Translations under genes and position numbers: made by a program
Source of the DNA: Bipolaris cookei
Taxonomy: Eukaryota > Ascomycota > Dothideomycetes > Pleosporales > Pleosporaceae
Assembly (NCBI GenBank): GCA_002286855.1
Contig: NRSV01000055.1
Span: 177,276 to 241,275 of the forward strand
Reading direction: 5' to 3'
DNA length: 64,000 nucleotides
Notes under the pieces: generated by a model
What the model was told of the DNA's origin: nothing
Database searches by the model: none
Seen by the model: only the letters and a program-made list of their open reading frames with translations
Shown: positions 43,784 to 54,359 of the stretch, piece after piece
Layout: the number at the start of each line of letters is the position of its first letter
How positions within the stretch are numbered: the first letter of the stretch is position 1

Positions 43784-44555
43784 TTAGGGATCAGCTTGGA
43801 TAGTCATGATGTTGTCAGTGTCGTGGTTGATGATGACTTCGGTTGTGCCTGCATGGTCAAGTTTGGTAAAGTCGACCAAGCAAGCATTCTTTGACTTCTT
43901 AACATAATCGATAATCTCGCCCTCCTTGAAGTCACCAAAAGCGATGTAGAACTTTGCTGACGGCTGGATCTGATAATCCGCGTTGGGCTCAGGTACAAAA
44001 ATGGCGCTGGGGCCGGCATTGGGGCCGATACCCTGAGCTGATCCAGCGAGACCGATAAAGAAGCGCTCTGCGAAATTGTCAGTCACCAGATGTTTCAATA
44101 TTGTGGCATATGAATGGAGCAAGCAAACCTTTTTTCGCCTCGGCAGCGTTGAACTCATCCGTGGTGATGTTGAAGGCCTGGACTTGGCCTTCGTTTGGGT
44201 GTTCGCCATCGTCGAATTGCGGAATTCCGTCCTTGACCACATAATTCAGGGTTGTTCCTTTTACCTCGGTCTTGTCTTTGTTCAGCTTGCCCAGATCAAC
44301 CTTCTTGGTACCTGAGACCAAGACATCAACACCCTCACCAGGCGTACCAGATGAACTACCGAAGACAGCGTAGTATTGCCTTGTGACTTTGAATTCGGTT
44401 TTGGTGCCATGGGCAGCATTAGCACGTCCAAATACATTGGACCAAATTACGGGTTTGATGCCACCGGCCGCGACTTGAGGTGGCTCCGTGAAGAGGGCAT
44501 ACTTTCGGTCTTCCCCCGAGTCGTTGTTGATGATAATGGTGTAGACAGTAACCAT
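43784..44555 (-). CDS. unknown fungal protein, member A of a divergent paralogous pair
   Basis: Two exons, 44555-44129 and 44067-43784, give 236 aa; the intron is GTTTGC...GCAG and interrupts a Glu codon in AEAKK|ERFFIGLAG. The protein starts MVTVYTIIINNDSGEDRKYA and alternates short hydrophobic stretches with turns, suggesting an all-beta cytosolic protein. There is no signal peptide or membrane segment. Blocks: VIWSNVFGRANAAHGTKTEF, RQYYAVFGSSSG, TTLNYVVKDGIPQF, FVPEPNADYQIQPSAKFYIA. The gene at 45278-46134 on the other strand encodes a clear relative with an intron at the same place. I have an impression that similar proteins occur in other filamentous fungi, but I cannot attach a name or function. 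Confidence 0.8.
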
Positions 44556-45277
44556 TTTGAAGAAAGAATGGTTGAAGGATGATGTTCTGGTATCAACGTT
44601 TTGGACTGGACGTCAGTTTGTGAATTATAGTATTGGATTGTTGTTGTGATGCTGGATCGAAGCCGGTCTATAACGGGGTCTTTATACATTCCATCAACGC
44701 GACTCTGAATATATAGAACAGACAACTAATGCCAATTCACTGTTGCAGTTTCTAGCAGGTGACGCACCACGGCTGAACAGCTCTGTCGAAGCGTTGGAGA
44801 TGCCGGTAGCAGGACTCGGCTCTACAATAAAATGCATGCATATCACTGTGATGTGGTTGGTTGATACTCAAGCCGACACGACGCTTAGGCAGTGTAAAGT
44901 CCATGGAGTAGTGGCGAAAGCGAGTTGGGAAGCTGCAATGGCTAACGAGAACTAAAGTGGCTGACTGAGAAGCGAGTTTGGCTGAGTAGCTGAGACAATT
45001 GGTGAGCCTGGCCCGGAGGCTATGTGCATGTATGACTGCAGAATGCAGGGCCAGGGCTAAGCACGGACAAGCATCCGCGGGCCGCCATTGCATCTCTTAA
45101 GCGAGATTATGGCGAGACTACATGCAGTACCATCCAGACTCCTTAGCTCATCGCTCAATTCTGTCTAGGAGGAAACTAATCAATAGATTCAACGCTCTTG
45201 CGAGATGTATATGCGAATGTAGTTTTGCTTCTGTATCACGACACTGTTTGTTGCTTCATACCATACCCGTCTCAAAG
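44556..45277. promoter_or_regulatory. shared upstream region of the divergent paralogous pair
   Basis: 722 bp between the two divergent start codons. No coding similarity; likely carries both promoters. No obvious palindromic operator was found by eye. Confidence 0.45.
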
Positions 45278-46134
45278 ATGGCCAACGATACTCCAAAAGT
45301 TCAGATCTCTGATGATGACGCAGTTGGAGAGTTCCGTGATAGCTACTCGGTCGTCATCCATAATAATTCCGTCTCCAACAAAAACTACACCCTTTCCATT
45401 CAGCCGCCGTCTCTGGAGCCAAATGATATACAAGTCAATACTCATGTCATCCGCGTGGCCAAGGGTGTCCCCAATGATGGTGGCGTCGTACGCTTCGAGA
45501 TTCCAAATCAGCTGTACGCTATCTGTGGGTACAACGATTTACCGGCCAGATTTCCATTGAGTGAGGATGGTACTGTGGTCGTCATTGCGAAGGCCACTAT
45601 AGAGGTAGTGGCCAAAGCGCCTGTCACTTTAGGCTCCCACTCCAAGGATGGTACCATCAATGCCGCATCATCTCTGGCCGTCAGCTACATAGACGAGACA
45701 CTCTCATTTGCGTCCGCCGAGCTCGTGCCCTCGCTAACCACTGTGGGTGGTTTTACTATTACTACGGGAGGCGGCTTTACTTCACAGCAAGCTAAGAAAA
45801 GTGTGTAGCTGAATGATGATCAAGAACAGCTACCTGCATGAGCTAATTTTGGCTAGAGAACTTCTTCCTTGGGCTATGTTCCGGACATGTCGGTGACATT
45901 GAGGGATTCCACGCGACTTGGCTTCTACAACCGAACACGACTTACATAGTGCGGCCCACCAGAGCCTTTTGTGTCTCAATCGGCGCTCTAGAACCCCGTA
46001 CTATCATCGATCCAACGGAACTGAACTCTACCCGGACGGCTGTGGCTAACTTCAAGGACAGGAAAGATGGTCTAATTACATTTGACCACACAATGGATGG
46101 CGGATTCGTCTTGCAGAAGGCGTCTCGCATTTAA
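45278..46134 (+). CDS. unknown fungal protein, member B of a divergent paralogous pair
   Basis: Two exons, 45278-45800 and 45857-46134, give 266 aa; the intron is GTGTGT...CTAG and interrupts a Lys codon in SQQAKK|NFFLGL, the same position as in member A. The start is ATG 45278 (MANDTPKVQISDDDAVGEF); upstream in-frame codons from 45122 are probably leader. Similarity to member A: YSVVIHNNSVSNKNYTLS (A has YTIIINNDSGEDRKYALF), QLYAICGYND (A has QYYAVFGSSS), FTITTGG before the junction, and NTTYIVRPTRAFCVSIGAL (A has NADYQIQPSAKFYIAFGDF). Beta-rich and soluble in appearance. The extra ~20 N-terminal residues and a more Ala/Val-rich middle distinguish it. Function unknown. Confidence 0.8.
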
Positions 46135-46207
46135 CATTGGGAATGAATCTCTGAGGAGTGACATTTCTCAAGGATTAGATGGTCGATAAATTAATAGTAA
46201 ATTCACT

Positions 46208-46728
46208 CTACGATAAACTGGCAAATTGCTGTCGGATATCGTCTTTGTCCCACCCCTCGAGCACTTTCTGTACTGCTTGGTCCACGTTCATCTCTTTCAC
46301 GAACTTGAATAATCTTCCGTCTGCCACATCGATATAATAGAACCCATTCTGGTCATCTTTTAACAGATACTTGTCTTCACCCCTTTCTCTAATGACCGGT
46401 TTGAGCCCTTTGACATCAAAGCCGGTTGCCAAGTTTGGCTTAGCAGGGTCGAAATAAGTATCCAGATCAAGCTCCTCCTTCTTGTTTGTCCACGCCAGCC
46501 ATGTAGGGAATTCTTCGCCCAGATCATGGTATTCGGGGATCATATTTGGGTTGGGCTTGGGATTGTTATGTTCGCCCTGTTGAAGAAGTTAGGCAAATAC
46601 GTGGTTTTTGGATAATGAGAGGACTAATTACACACATTTCCTGTTACGCCGCCTGGCAGATTTTCATTGCTCTGAGAATTTTAGTACAGTGCTGAAAAAA
46701 ACATGGGAGCCCGGGGTTAACCGACCAT
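46208..46728 (-). CDS. hypothetical 135-aa protein with a 3-nt first coding exon
   Basis: The main exon 46576-46208 encodes GEHNNPKPNPNMIPEYHDLG and continues to DKDDIRQQFASLS. An upstream 36-nt exon (46671-46636, SNENLPGGVTGN) is joined by a GTGTGT...ACAG intron. A further intron (46725-46672, GTCGGT...TCAG, 54 nt with a CTAA branch) would leave a first coding exon consisting only of ATG at 46728. All phases are zero. The protein is acidic and soluble, with a WLAWTNKKEELDLDTYFDPA segment and a Phe/Tyr-rich middle (NGFYYIDVADGRLFKF). I do not recognise the family. If the ATG-only exon is wrong, translation could start at the Met within the main exon, 46543. Confidence 0.6.
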
Positions 46729-47664
46729 TGTGTGCAGATCGAGGGAGCGCCTAGCGTTTGGTAATGGAGGTCAACTTTGGACGAGCTGACACAAGAAGAG
46801 CCTGATTTCTGAGGTTTCGGATTTCAATAAATAAAAGTGCAACTTCGTGGTCGCGATAAATGGGATTAGTTAACGGCTCCTGTAGACTGAAAATAGTACC
46901 GAGAGCGCTGCGGGGTTACAGGTAGTGTATCGTGTAAGGACGGGCAAGCCCGTTGGTTGACAGAAACGAACACAGCCAGCCACAAATGATAGCGTTTTGT
47001 GGCTGTGATTGGGGTTGGGCGGGGAAGTTGGCTTTACCTTTCCAGACTCTTAGCGGGCCTAGGCCCTAGGGTCGCTACTGACAGTCCTTACAGAACACTT
47101 AAAACTCTAGACCCATGTAACGAAAAAAGGCACAATCACTCATGTCGTCATATATTATATCAGCTTCTCTATATCGGGTTTAATGAGCAGCGACGAGGCG
47201 TCTGGAGGCCGATCTCGATTCCGTGTTCAGACGACTAGAAGCTATCCGGAGCCATTTCCGTGTATATTCGCCTGATTTACAACTCTCTATAGATACTGGG
47301 CGTTTTTGTTGGAACTGATCCATGCGCATTCTTGTAGTGCATGCACTTCAGGTCCTCTAGATGCAGGACGCCACGACTTCCAAACGGACGGTCTCAAGCG
47401 AAAGGAACGCTATGTTTGGCCACAAATATGATCAGCTGTGCGTGATATTGCTTAAGAAACTTCCGAAATATGCAATGTTGAGAACATGGAGTGGTGGCTT
47501 ATGCTGAGCAGTGAGCATATGATCTGAACAGCCGATAAAATACATCACAGAACAGCACATCAGCCGTTGACCTTTCGTAAGGAACTTGAGCAATTCAAAG
47601 TCTCAACTTGCGCCTTTTTCTCTTTAGAATTTACGAAATCAACCGCTTTGTCATAGTTTATACT
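46729..47664. other. intergenic, no gene seen
   Basis: About 940 bp. Short open frames only. A GC-rich patch (46905-46965) includes GGACGGGCAAGCCCGTTGG, a small inverted repeat, with no other sign of an element. Confidence 0.4.
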
Positions 47665-49387
47665 ATGGGTGACCCATGGGACACTTGTACTGTTTTTCAC
47701 GGCAATGCCAGGCTCGACAAAAATGTACTCCGCCACACTACAAGAACAAGTCCTGGCAGAGCTGGAACTACCACAACTGTGGACGACACTTACGCTGACG
47801 TCTCTGGATTTTATGTGTGGCTCGACACACTACGAGCAGATTTCAGATCTGCAGGTATTCCTGACCACTACATTCAGCCAGTGAGAAAGCTTTTAGACAT
47901 GTTTTTCCCCAGAGATGACTGGGGCCGAAAGTAGGCACTACGAACCAGGAATCCCATTAACCAAACGCTGCTAACAGGCAATAGCTTGGACCCTATTAGA
48001 GTCAGTGCTTATCCTGGTCCTGTTGGAACCCTTAATCCCATCAAGGTGCCAATTGGACAACCAGATCGTTTCGACTTTCTTCAGATCACAGATGCAGCGA
48101 CAGCATTAGCGTATGTGTTCTCGATAGTAAAACCTACAGTTGATAAACCAACTTGGAAGACATACTATGGACCACTCCTCATCATCTTTGCCCGCTGCAT
48201 ACACTTGGCCTTTGTAGTGCCTTCCCCTTCCGCACCGACCCCAGCTGGTCGCGGTGGAGTGCTCCCAACTGACATTCCAAGGATGGCAGGAATAATGTAT
48301 CTAATAAGCGATAATCCAGTTTTCATGCTCAGCACCAGCATGCTGTACGAGACGGCGGGCATTGGGGCCAGGCAGGTAGAGCGAAACCGAAGAGCTGCTC
48401 TCCAAGATCAATGGCGGTTCGAAACATTACTTGGCCAGTCCTTGGATCTCGTGCCCTGGGAGCGAGGAGAGCCAATCGTAAATTTACCCAAGTTCCCTCC
48501 TGACTCTAAGAGGAATTTATTTCGAAACATGTACCAGACATTGTTTCGATCCGATATCTTCCGTGACGCAATCGTGCAAACCATACAAGCGTCGTTGCTT
48601 ACGATGTTTCTGAACACTGCCCCGCCAAATGACAGATTAGCAATTTCTCTCGTAGCCCAACCCGGCGGCTTTCCCTTTGTATACAATCATTCTGGACTGA
48701 GAACGCGGCTCGAAGCGACTCCGGAACCAAACCTCCTCTCAGTCTGCTTTGGCGAAAAGACACCGGATCCGATATCCTTGCAGCTCGCATTCGAACCCCT
48801 GATTAGATTTCGGCTTGCATTACACATGTTCCCACCCAGAACAAAGAAACCTACACTCGCTGATGGAAACCAGAAAGAGATAGCGTTGCCCCCGACGGTC
48901 GAAGCGGCATTGACTACCGCAGTTACCGCTTTCTATAACTTAAACATTGCTGCGCTATCACAATGGGCTCTGACTTACCACTCGAATGTGATAAGCCGAA
49001 GAATCAGGGCTGAAGACCAGGTACCGTTTGGGAGATGCGCAGAAACGTATGGAGTCGCATCGATGATGTAAGTGCGTCTAAAATTACCAATCATGCACCA
49101 CGACTAATCGGGGGTCCGACAGGCCACGATTTTTTCCTGAGACCAAGATGAGGATGCGCGAGGTTCGTGGTGCCGCGGTTGATATCCGTATGATAGGCCT
49201 CCGGGCCTTAGGGCAGACGGAGGTATTCGCGCCTACCTTTCCTGACGGTCTAGATCCGACCGAGCCCACGGCTTGGAGACGACCGTGCAATAATTGTCGA
49301 TCAATGATGCCTGCCTTCAAGCTTGGGGGCGATGTGAATCAATGGGACGAAGAAATGAGGGCGAGTAGTGGGAAAGTTCCTCGATAG
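47665..49387 (+). CDS. hypothetical 537-aa protein
   Basis: Three exons, 47665-47930, 47985-49067 and 49123-49387, keep one frame throughout. The first intron is GTAGGC...ATAG, with the acceptor chosen because the earlier CAG would create a stop; the second is GTAAGT...ACAG. The start is MGDPWDTCTVFHGNARLD. The protein looks globular and mainly helical: PVRKLLDMFFPRDDWGRN, TWKTYYGPLLIIFARCIHLA, RMAGIMYLISDNPVF, FRNMYQTLFRSDIFRDAI. The C-terminus has a Cys-x2-Cys (RPCNNCRSMMPAF). Two hydrophobic stretches are too short or polar to be sure membrane helices. No known domain recognised; three consistent exons and even codon usage argue that it is a real gene. Confidence 0.7.
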
Positions 49388-50276
49388 TAGACGCTTCATA
49401 GGAGTATTTTGAATCATAAGAGTTCATGTTCCGATAATTTCTCAAGCAGTCTTTCCAAACACTAGATTCAATGATATCTAATCGTTAATTGATGTACCTC
49501 TTGATGGCTGAGCGGACCATGTGTGACTGGGGAAGGCTCCAGTATTAGTATAAAGATAAATCCATTCCATGTTGGCTTCGTAGACGAAGTTCTAAAGCAT
49601 CTCAACTTGCTTTAGTAAAGTTCATAATGAAAACATTAGGACAAATTTTTTTGCCTTACTCGTATAAGTTGCTGTTTCTTTCTCTGTTTTGTTGTAATTG
49701 ACGCACAATATCAGCTTTCTATACGTACTTGATATTTGTCTTCCACAAGCTGCGCATGCGAAAATGCTTCATAACAGGGTCAACATGACAAGACCAGTTC
49801 ATATGACAGGGAATGGGGTTGCATTCTGCATGGCCGAGACACTTGATAGTAACTGCGGGGGGGGGGGGGGAAGATGGGGCAGTCATACTACTCCGGACCC
49901 ACTCGTACTAGTAAGTAGCGCCAAATCGGCCGAGTCTCGGACGCGTTCACTCGTACACGTGTGGGAGAACATCCGAATTCCCCACATGTAACGGTCATCT
50001 GTGCTCTCCCACGATTACACAGTCGCAGTTGCATGCACAAATATGTGGATCCATCAACTATCAGCCAAAAGTTGCCGACCCAATCAACACGCTGCAGATG
50101 ATAAGACTTGCCCCATCTTTCGCTTGATTGGGCTCGATAGCAGCGCGACTATCTCCACTATCGACTCAACATACCAACCAGCATCCCGGTTCATTTCGAC
50201 GCCGTATCAAGATGATGCGACTTCGGTACGGATATAGACTGTAATATTCCATCTTCTCGATGGAATAACCGTTACG
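49388..50276. other. intergenic, no gene seen
   Basis: About 890 bp. Contains an unbroken run of 14 G at 49857-49870 and otherwise only short open frames. Confidence 0.45.
49857..49870. repeat. 14-bp poly-G run
   Basis: Fourteen consecutive G in intergenic DNA upstream of the NCS1 permease; prone to length variation and sequencing error. Confidence 0.9.
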
Positions 50277-52087
50277 ATGTTGTCTGCAACCTCCCTCCGC
50301 AATCGCAGTCATGCGGCAAAAGAAAAGGCAAAGATACGTCTCACACAGCCGTCCAGCTGGCAATTACCCAAACAAAACAGCAGCATCGCCCCAAGTTATG
50401 TATGGACAAATGCGGATATGGAGCCCGTCCCCCCTGAGAAGCGCACGTGGGGCAGAAGCGCTTTCATCACGTACTGGTTTAGTGATCTAGTAACGATTTC
50501 CACATGGAGCTCTGGCTCTGCCATCTTGACAATAGGTATGCGACATTTTTTTTTTCAGAAAAAAAAGATATGATTGTATGCTGATTTTAGCAGGTTTAAC
50601 TGCAACCGATGCCGTACTGATTGTGCTCGTTGCGGCCCTATGCAATGCTGTACCAACAGTACTCAACGGAGCGATAGGCTCAAATCTACATATCCCTTTC
50701 CCCATTGCGTCGCGCGCGAGTTTCGGGTACTGGTTCAGCTATTTCGCTGTTATTAGTAGGGGTGTTTTGGCTATGTTTTGGTTCGGGGTACAAACGGCGA
50801 ATGGAGGTACATGTGTTGCTGCAGTAAGTTGCACGTTCATCATTATTCCCAATACTTCGGTCTGACAAGAAACCAAAGATCATCAATTCGATATGGCCCA
50901 GTTTCCGGACAATGGCCAATCATCTTCCTGAATCAATTGGTCTCACCACAGCTGGGATGATCTCGTACTTTCTATACTGGCTCATTCAATTTCCGTTCTT
51001 GCTCATCCCTACTCATAAACTGCAATACATGTTCTGGGTCAAGACAGTGTTGCTGCCACCTGTGGCCATCGGTATGACTATCTGGGTAGCTGTCAGAGCT
51101 GGTGGCAATGGTACTTTCTTTACGCGTCCACCGGCGGTGCATGGTTCGGAACGAGCTTGGCTGTGGTTGTCGAGCATGACTAGCATCACCGGCGGCTACA
51201 GCACGCTCGCGGTGAACATTCCCGACTTTTCGCGCTTCAGCAGAGATCCACGAGCACAATACTGGCAACTTCCTGTTATCCCGTTCTTCAAAACCATGGT
51301 CGCTCTCATGGGTATCGTTTCCGCATCTGCTGCACAGGAAATCTGGGGTAAGGCTTATTGGACACCACTTCAGATCATCGACACTTGGATGGATACACCC
51401 GGTGGTCGAGCATCAGCTTTCTTTTGCGCCTCTGTCTGGTTGATTGGTCAACTGAGTGTGAACATCAGCGCTAATGCCGTGTCCTTTGCCAACGATGTCA
51501 CAACGCTAGCGCCGAAATATTTCAATGTGCGACGAGGATCCATTTTGGTAGCTTTCATGGGTGGTTGGGCGCTGTGTCCATGGATCATCGTCGCATCGGG
51601 AAAAGCATTCCTGAACTTCATGGGCGCATATGCGATTTTCATGGCACCAATGGCAGGTGTGCTGTTTACAGATTACTGGTTGGTTAAACACAGGAAGTAC
51701 GACGTTCCCGCTTTATACGACCCGCGTGGTATCTATCGATACGGTCGCTATGGTATCAACTGGCGGGCTGCTGTGGCGACATTTGTCACAATTATACCCT
51801 TACTACCAGGACTAGCCAACAAGGTCGATCCGGACCTAAAGCTTACGGAGGGCCTTCAGAATCTTTTCACCTTCAACTGGCTTTACGGCTTCTTTCTTTC
51901 CATGTTCTTGTACTATTTTGGTAATTTCTTCTTCCCTGAGCGAGATACGCTCATCTCGCATGTCGTTACTGGTTTTGAACATCTAGATGGAGTCGATGTA
52001 GAATGTAAGACTAGTAGCTACACCAAAGATGGAGATATCGAAGCATCTAAAGGAGGTTCTGAGATGAAAGTATCTCCACAGCCCTAA
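50277..52087 (+). CDS. NCS1-family nucleobase/allantoin/thiamine-type permease
   Basis: Three exons, 50277-50535, 50594-50823 and 50879-52087, give 565 aa. Introns are GTATGC...GCAG and GTAAGT...AAAG; phases 1 and 0 fit. The N-terminal cytosolic part ends WTNADMEPVPPEKRTWG, the conserved NCS1 entry motif (N-x-D-x-x-P-x-x-x-R-T-W). About twelve hydrophobic segments follow. Family positions include ISRGVLAMFWFGVQTANGG, SIWPSFRTMANHLPES, SSMTSITGGYSTLAVNIPDF (substrate/sodium-site helix 6 region with the NIPDF(S)R motif), SVNISANAVSFANDV and FMAPMAGVLFTDYWLVK. Plasma-membrane uptake of uracil, allantoin, uridine or a related compound is expected; which one cannot be decided here. The C-terminal tail is Lys/Ser/Glu-rich, a usual site for endocytic control. 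Confidence 0.92.
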
Positions 52088-52109
52088 ATCTACAATAAAT
52101 AAATAAATT

Positions 52110-52885
52110 TATAGTGCTACCTGGGTCCCGTAAGGGTCTATGAAAACTAGAGGATCGCCTTTAGATACAGGGCAAACATGGGCATCCTCCACTTAACACC
52201 CCTGCCTTCGTACCATTGTCTTCTTCCCCATCCTCTTCAAGTCCATCAATTCCTGCCTGTGCTGCCCTTGATGAGGGGAGCAGAGGAAAAAAATTTGTTT
52301 TAGTAAGTTAGTTGAAATGGAGCCCATTCCTCAATGTCTGGTAGCCAGTGTCCCATTTCTGCCGCCTTTTTCTTCTCCTGGAGGAGGTCTTGGATCCTAG
52401 TTGAGCCTGCCCTTTAGAGGAGGCAGATTCTTGGTCCACTCTGTTTTGGGTAGAACGCTAGGACATGTTGTATCGTTTGCCTGGGTCCTCCGCAGGGGCA
52501 GGCTGGCAGAGTTGTCAACAATCAAGCTCATCAAGCCGAGCTAACATGATATAGTAATACGCTAGCTTATATAGGCTTAATCATTACTATATCACGTTAG
52601 CTCGGCTTGATGAGCTTGATTGTTGACAACTCTGCAGGCTGGGGAGACTCCTGGCACCCCTATGCGTGAGAGCCAGTCGCTCAGCCCTAGTATTTCCGTA
52701 CGTAGTAGGAAGATGGCGGTTGCCACGTGCTTGGGAGTGTTTCTGTAGAAGGAGGTGGGTTGGAAGTCCCATCCTCCTTTCAAGGTAAGTGCCCGTCTCA
52801 TGGGTTTGGTCACAATCATTGTTAGTGTACATCTATTAGCCTTTTTGTTGAAACAAGGTCCCTCTGGTAGTATGGCTGCCATAGA
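52110..52885 (-). mobile_element. LINE (non-LTR retrotransposon) 3' remnant
   Basis: On the minus strand, TAIFLLRTEILGLSDWLSRI, then GVSPA, then (across the MITE below) CPCGGPRQTIQHVLAFYP matches the C-terminal region of fungal Tad1/I-type LINE ORF2 proteins: 'lRTg.igL..yL...' followed by a C-x-C-x7-H-x4-zinc knuckle-like motif. Here the final Cys of the motif is replaced by a Tyr-Pro stretch. A stop follows at ICLL. The A+T-rich run at 52090-52110 (AATAAATAAATAAATTTAT on the plus strand) sits where the LINE 3' tail would be. No reverse transcriptase domain remains in the window. Confidence 0.7.
52507..52634. mobile_element. 128-bp hAT-type MITE
   Basis: The ends are near-perfect inverted repeats of about 50 bp, starting CAGAGTTGTCAACAATCAAG on both strands, with one mismatch in the inner part (CTAACATG versus CTAACGTG). 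They are separated by a short AT-rich centre. The element is flanked by the 8-bp direct repeat CAGGCTGG (52499-52506 and 52635-52642). An 8-bp target duplication and CAGNG termini are the signature of hAT transposons. Removing the element and one repeat restores the reading frame of the surrounding LINE (SPACPCGG), which confirms the boundaries. It encodes nothing and must be moved by a transposase from elsewhere. Confidence 0.92.
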
Positions 52886-53136
52886 TAACAGGGTAGGAAG
52901 AGGGACAAGGTAGGGTGGCTACAACGTATTGTCTTGACTGTCGTGTATCTATCTGCTATTCTCACACTGTTGTGGTTGGAGCTATGACTAACTGGACAGT
53001 GCCTGCCACAACGGGATATCATGTGACCCCCAAGAACCTTCCACCCTGGACTGAACCCATATATTCTCAACACTTTTGCTAACGTCCCTAAAAAAGAACA
53101 GATCAGCCTCAAATAACCATCCAGGCAACCTTACCC

Positions 53137-53778
53137 TTAAATCCCTAACTCCTCTAACTCCTGCCCCTCATCAACCCCCCAAGTCCACGTATCCGCCTCA
53201 ATTTCCTCCCCCGACCACATAATCCCACTCACCCTACGCACTCCATGATTTCTAAACCCTAGCCTCCGAAACAAGCCCCTCGCCCCCTCATTATCCTCCT
53301 TCGTAAACCCCGATAGCACACGCACCCCCTTCTCCTCCTCATAATACTTCATCAGTGCGCGTACAGCCTCCGTCGCATACCCCTTCCTCTGATACTTTTC
53401 CAGGAAGATAAACCCCACATCCGGGATGCTGGGCGCTTTGACGCCTTCGAGCCGGGCGAACTGCAGTCCCACGGATCCAATGGGTTCGAGGTTGCGCTCG
53501 GAAAAGGGGGTTGCAGTGTCGTCGGAAGACTCGTTTTCGGGACGCAGCCAGACGAAGTAACGGCCGAAGCCTTTCTTTTTCAAGCTAGTCATTGTGTCGG
53601 CGATGCGTTTTCGTGCAGCTTCGCGGTCTGCGATGCTAGGTCCTGTGGGGCCTTGGATACGGAGTGCGGACGCGCTGTTCATGAGTTCTAGGGAGAAATT
53701 GACGTGGGTTTCGTTTGAGGGATCGGCGTAGGAGAGGTAGAGCCGCAGAGTGGTGATGTGGAAATTTGGGTCTGACAT
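53137..53778 (-). CDS. GNAT-family N-acetyltransferase (RimJ/RimL-like)
   Basis: Single exon, 213 aa, from MSDPNFHITTLRLYLSYADP. The order TLRLYLSY... (beta 1), FGRYFVWLRPE, PIGSVGLQFARL (beta 4), PDVGFIFLEKYQRKGYATEAV (the acetyl-CoA pyrophosphate-binding Q/R-x-x-G-x-A/G motif, here QRKGYA), and NEGARGLFRRLGFRNHGVRR (motif B) is that of the RimJ/RimL-like GNAT acetyltransferases common in fungi. It transfers acetyl from acetyl-CoA to a protein or small-molecule amine; the substrate is not predictable. The gene is uninterrupted and sits between a LINE/MITE block and a decayed pogo element. Confidence 0.88.
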   Translation of the reverse strand: MSDPNFHITTLRLYLSYADPSNETHVNFSLELMNSASALRIQGPTGPSIADREAARKRIADTMTSLKKKGFGRYFVWLRPENESSDDTATPFSERNLEPIGSVGLQFARLEGVKAPSIPDVGFIFLEKYQRKGYATEAVRALMKYYEEEKGVRVLSGFTKEDNEGARGLFRRLGFRNHGVRRVSGIMWSGEEIEADTWTWGVDEGQELEELGI

Positions 53779-54359
53779 ATTGGTTTTTTGCTTGAATAAG
53801 TGATTTTCGTGTATGCCAATGTACGTTGATTGCTTTTGTTGAATATCGAAGAGTCCAACGTATATCCCTTATATTGTCGGAGTACTACGATGACTGTACA
53901 TGAGTCATCGGACTAGGCAGACGTCGAAAGCCACAAATGGTGTTAGGATTTGCGCTAGTTAGGATAAGGAAGCTCATCACCTATTCCGGTGCTCGTTGGA
54001 ATTAGCAAAACATGATTCGGAATTCACAATTCATGATATCAGTTGTATATGCCAGGATTGGTAATCGCATATCCGAGTCGTTTACTCCGAACGTACAATG
54101 TGCGAGGACATAGATGAACGCCGACCCTCCCTCTGAAATAACCTGATTCATGTCTCGTAATCTTGTTTTCAGATTTGATGGGTCTTCAATCATGGGGGTG
54201 AGAAGATTTATTGATTGTTGCTATCTCCTGAGGTGTCGCCTTTGTGACTTTTTCTTTTTCTTTTTCTTCCTCGGCCTTATGCATGAGCCTTAACCAAAGC
54301 CCTACTTCTGGCGCTTGTACATGCCATTCTTGCGAGAAATATAATTAGTGTATTCATTA
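53779..54359. other. intergenic, no gene seen
   Basis: About 580 bp between the acetyltransferase start and the pogo element. A (TTTTTC)n-like tract lies at 54246-54270. No coding similarity. Confidence 0.45.

Noticed and set aside
52822..53112. Minus-strand 96-codon frame next to the LINE remnant
   Set aside because: Does not match LINE ORF2 wording and is in a different frame from the recognised LINE segment.
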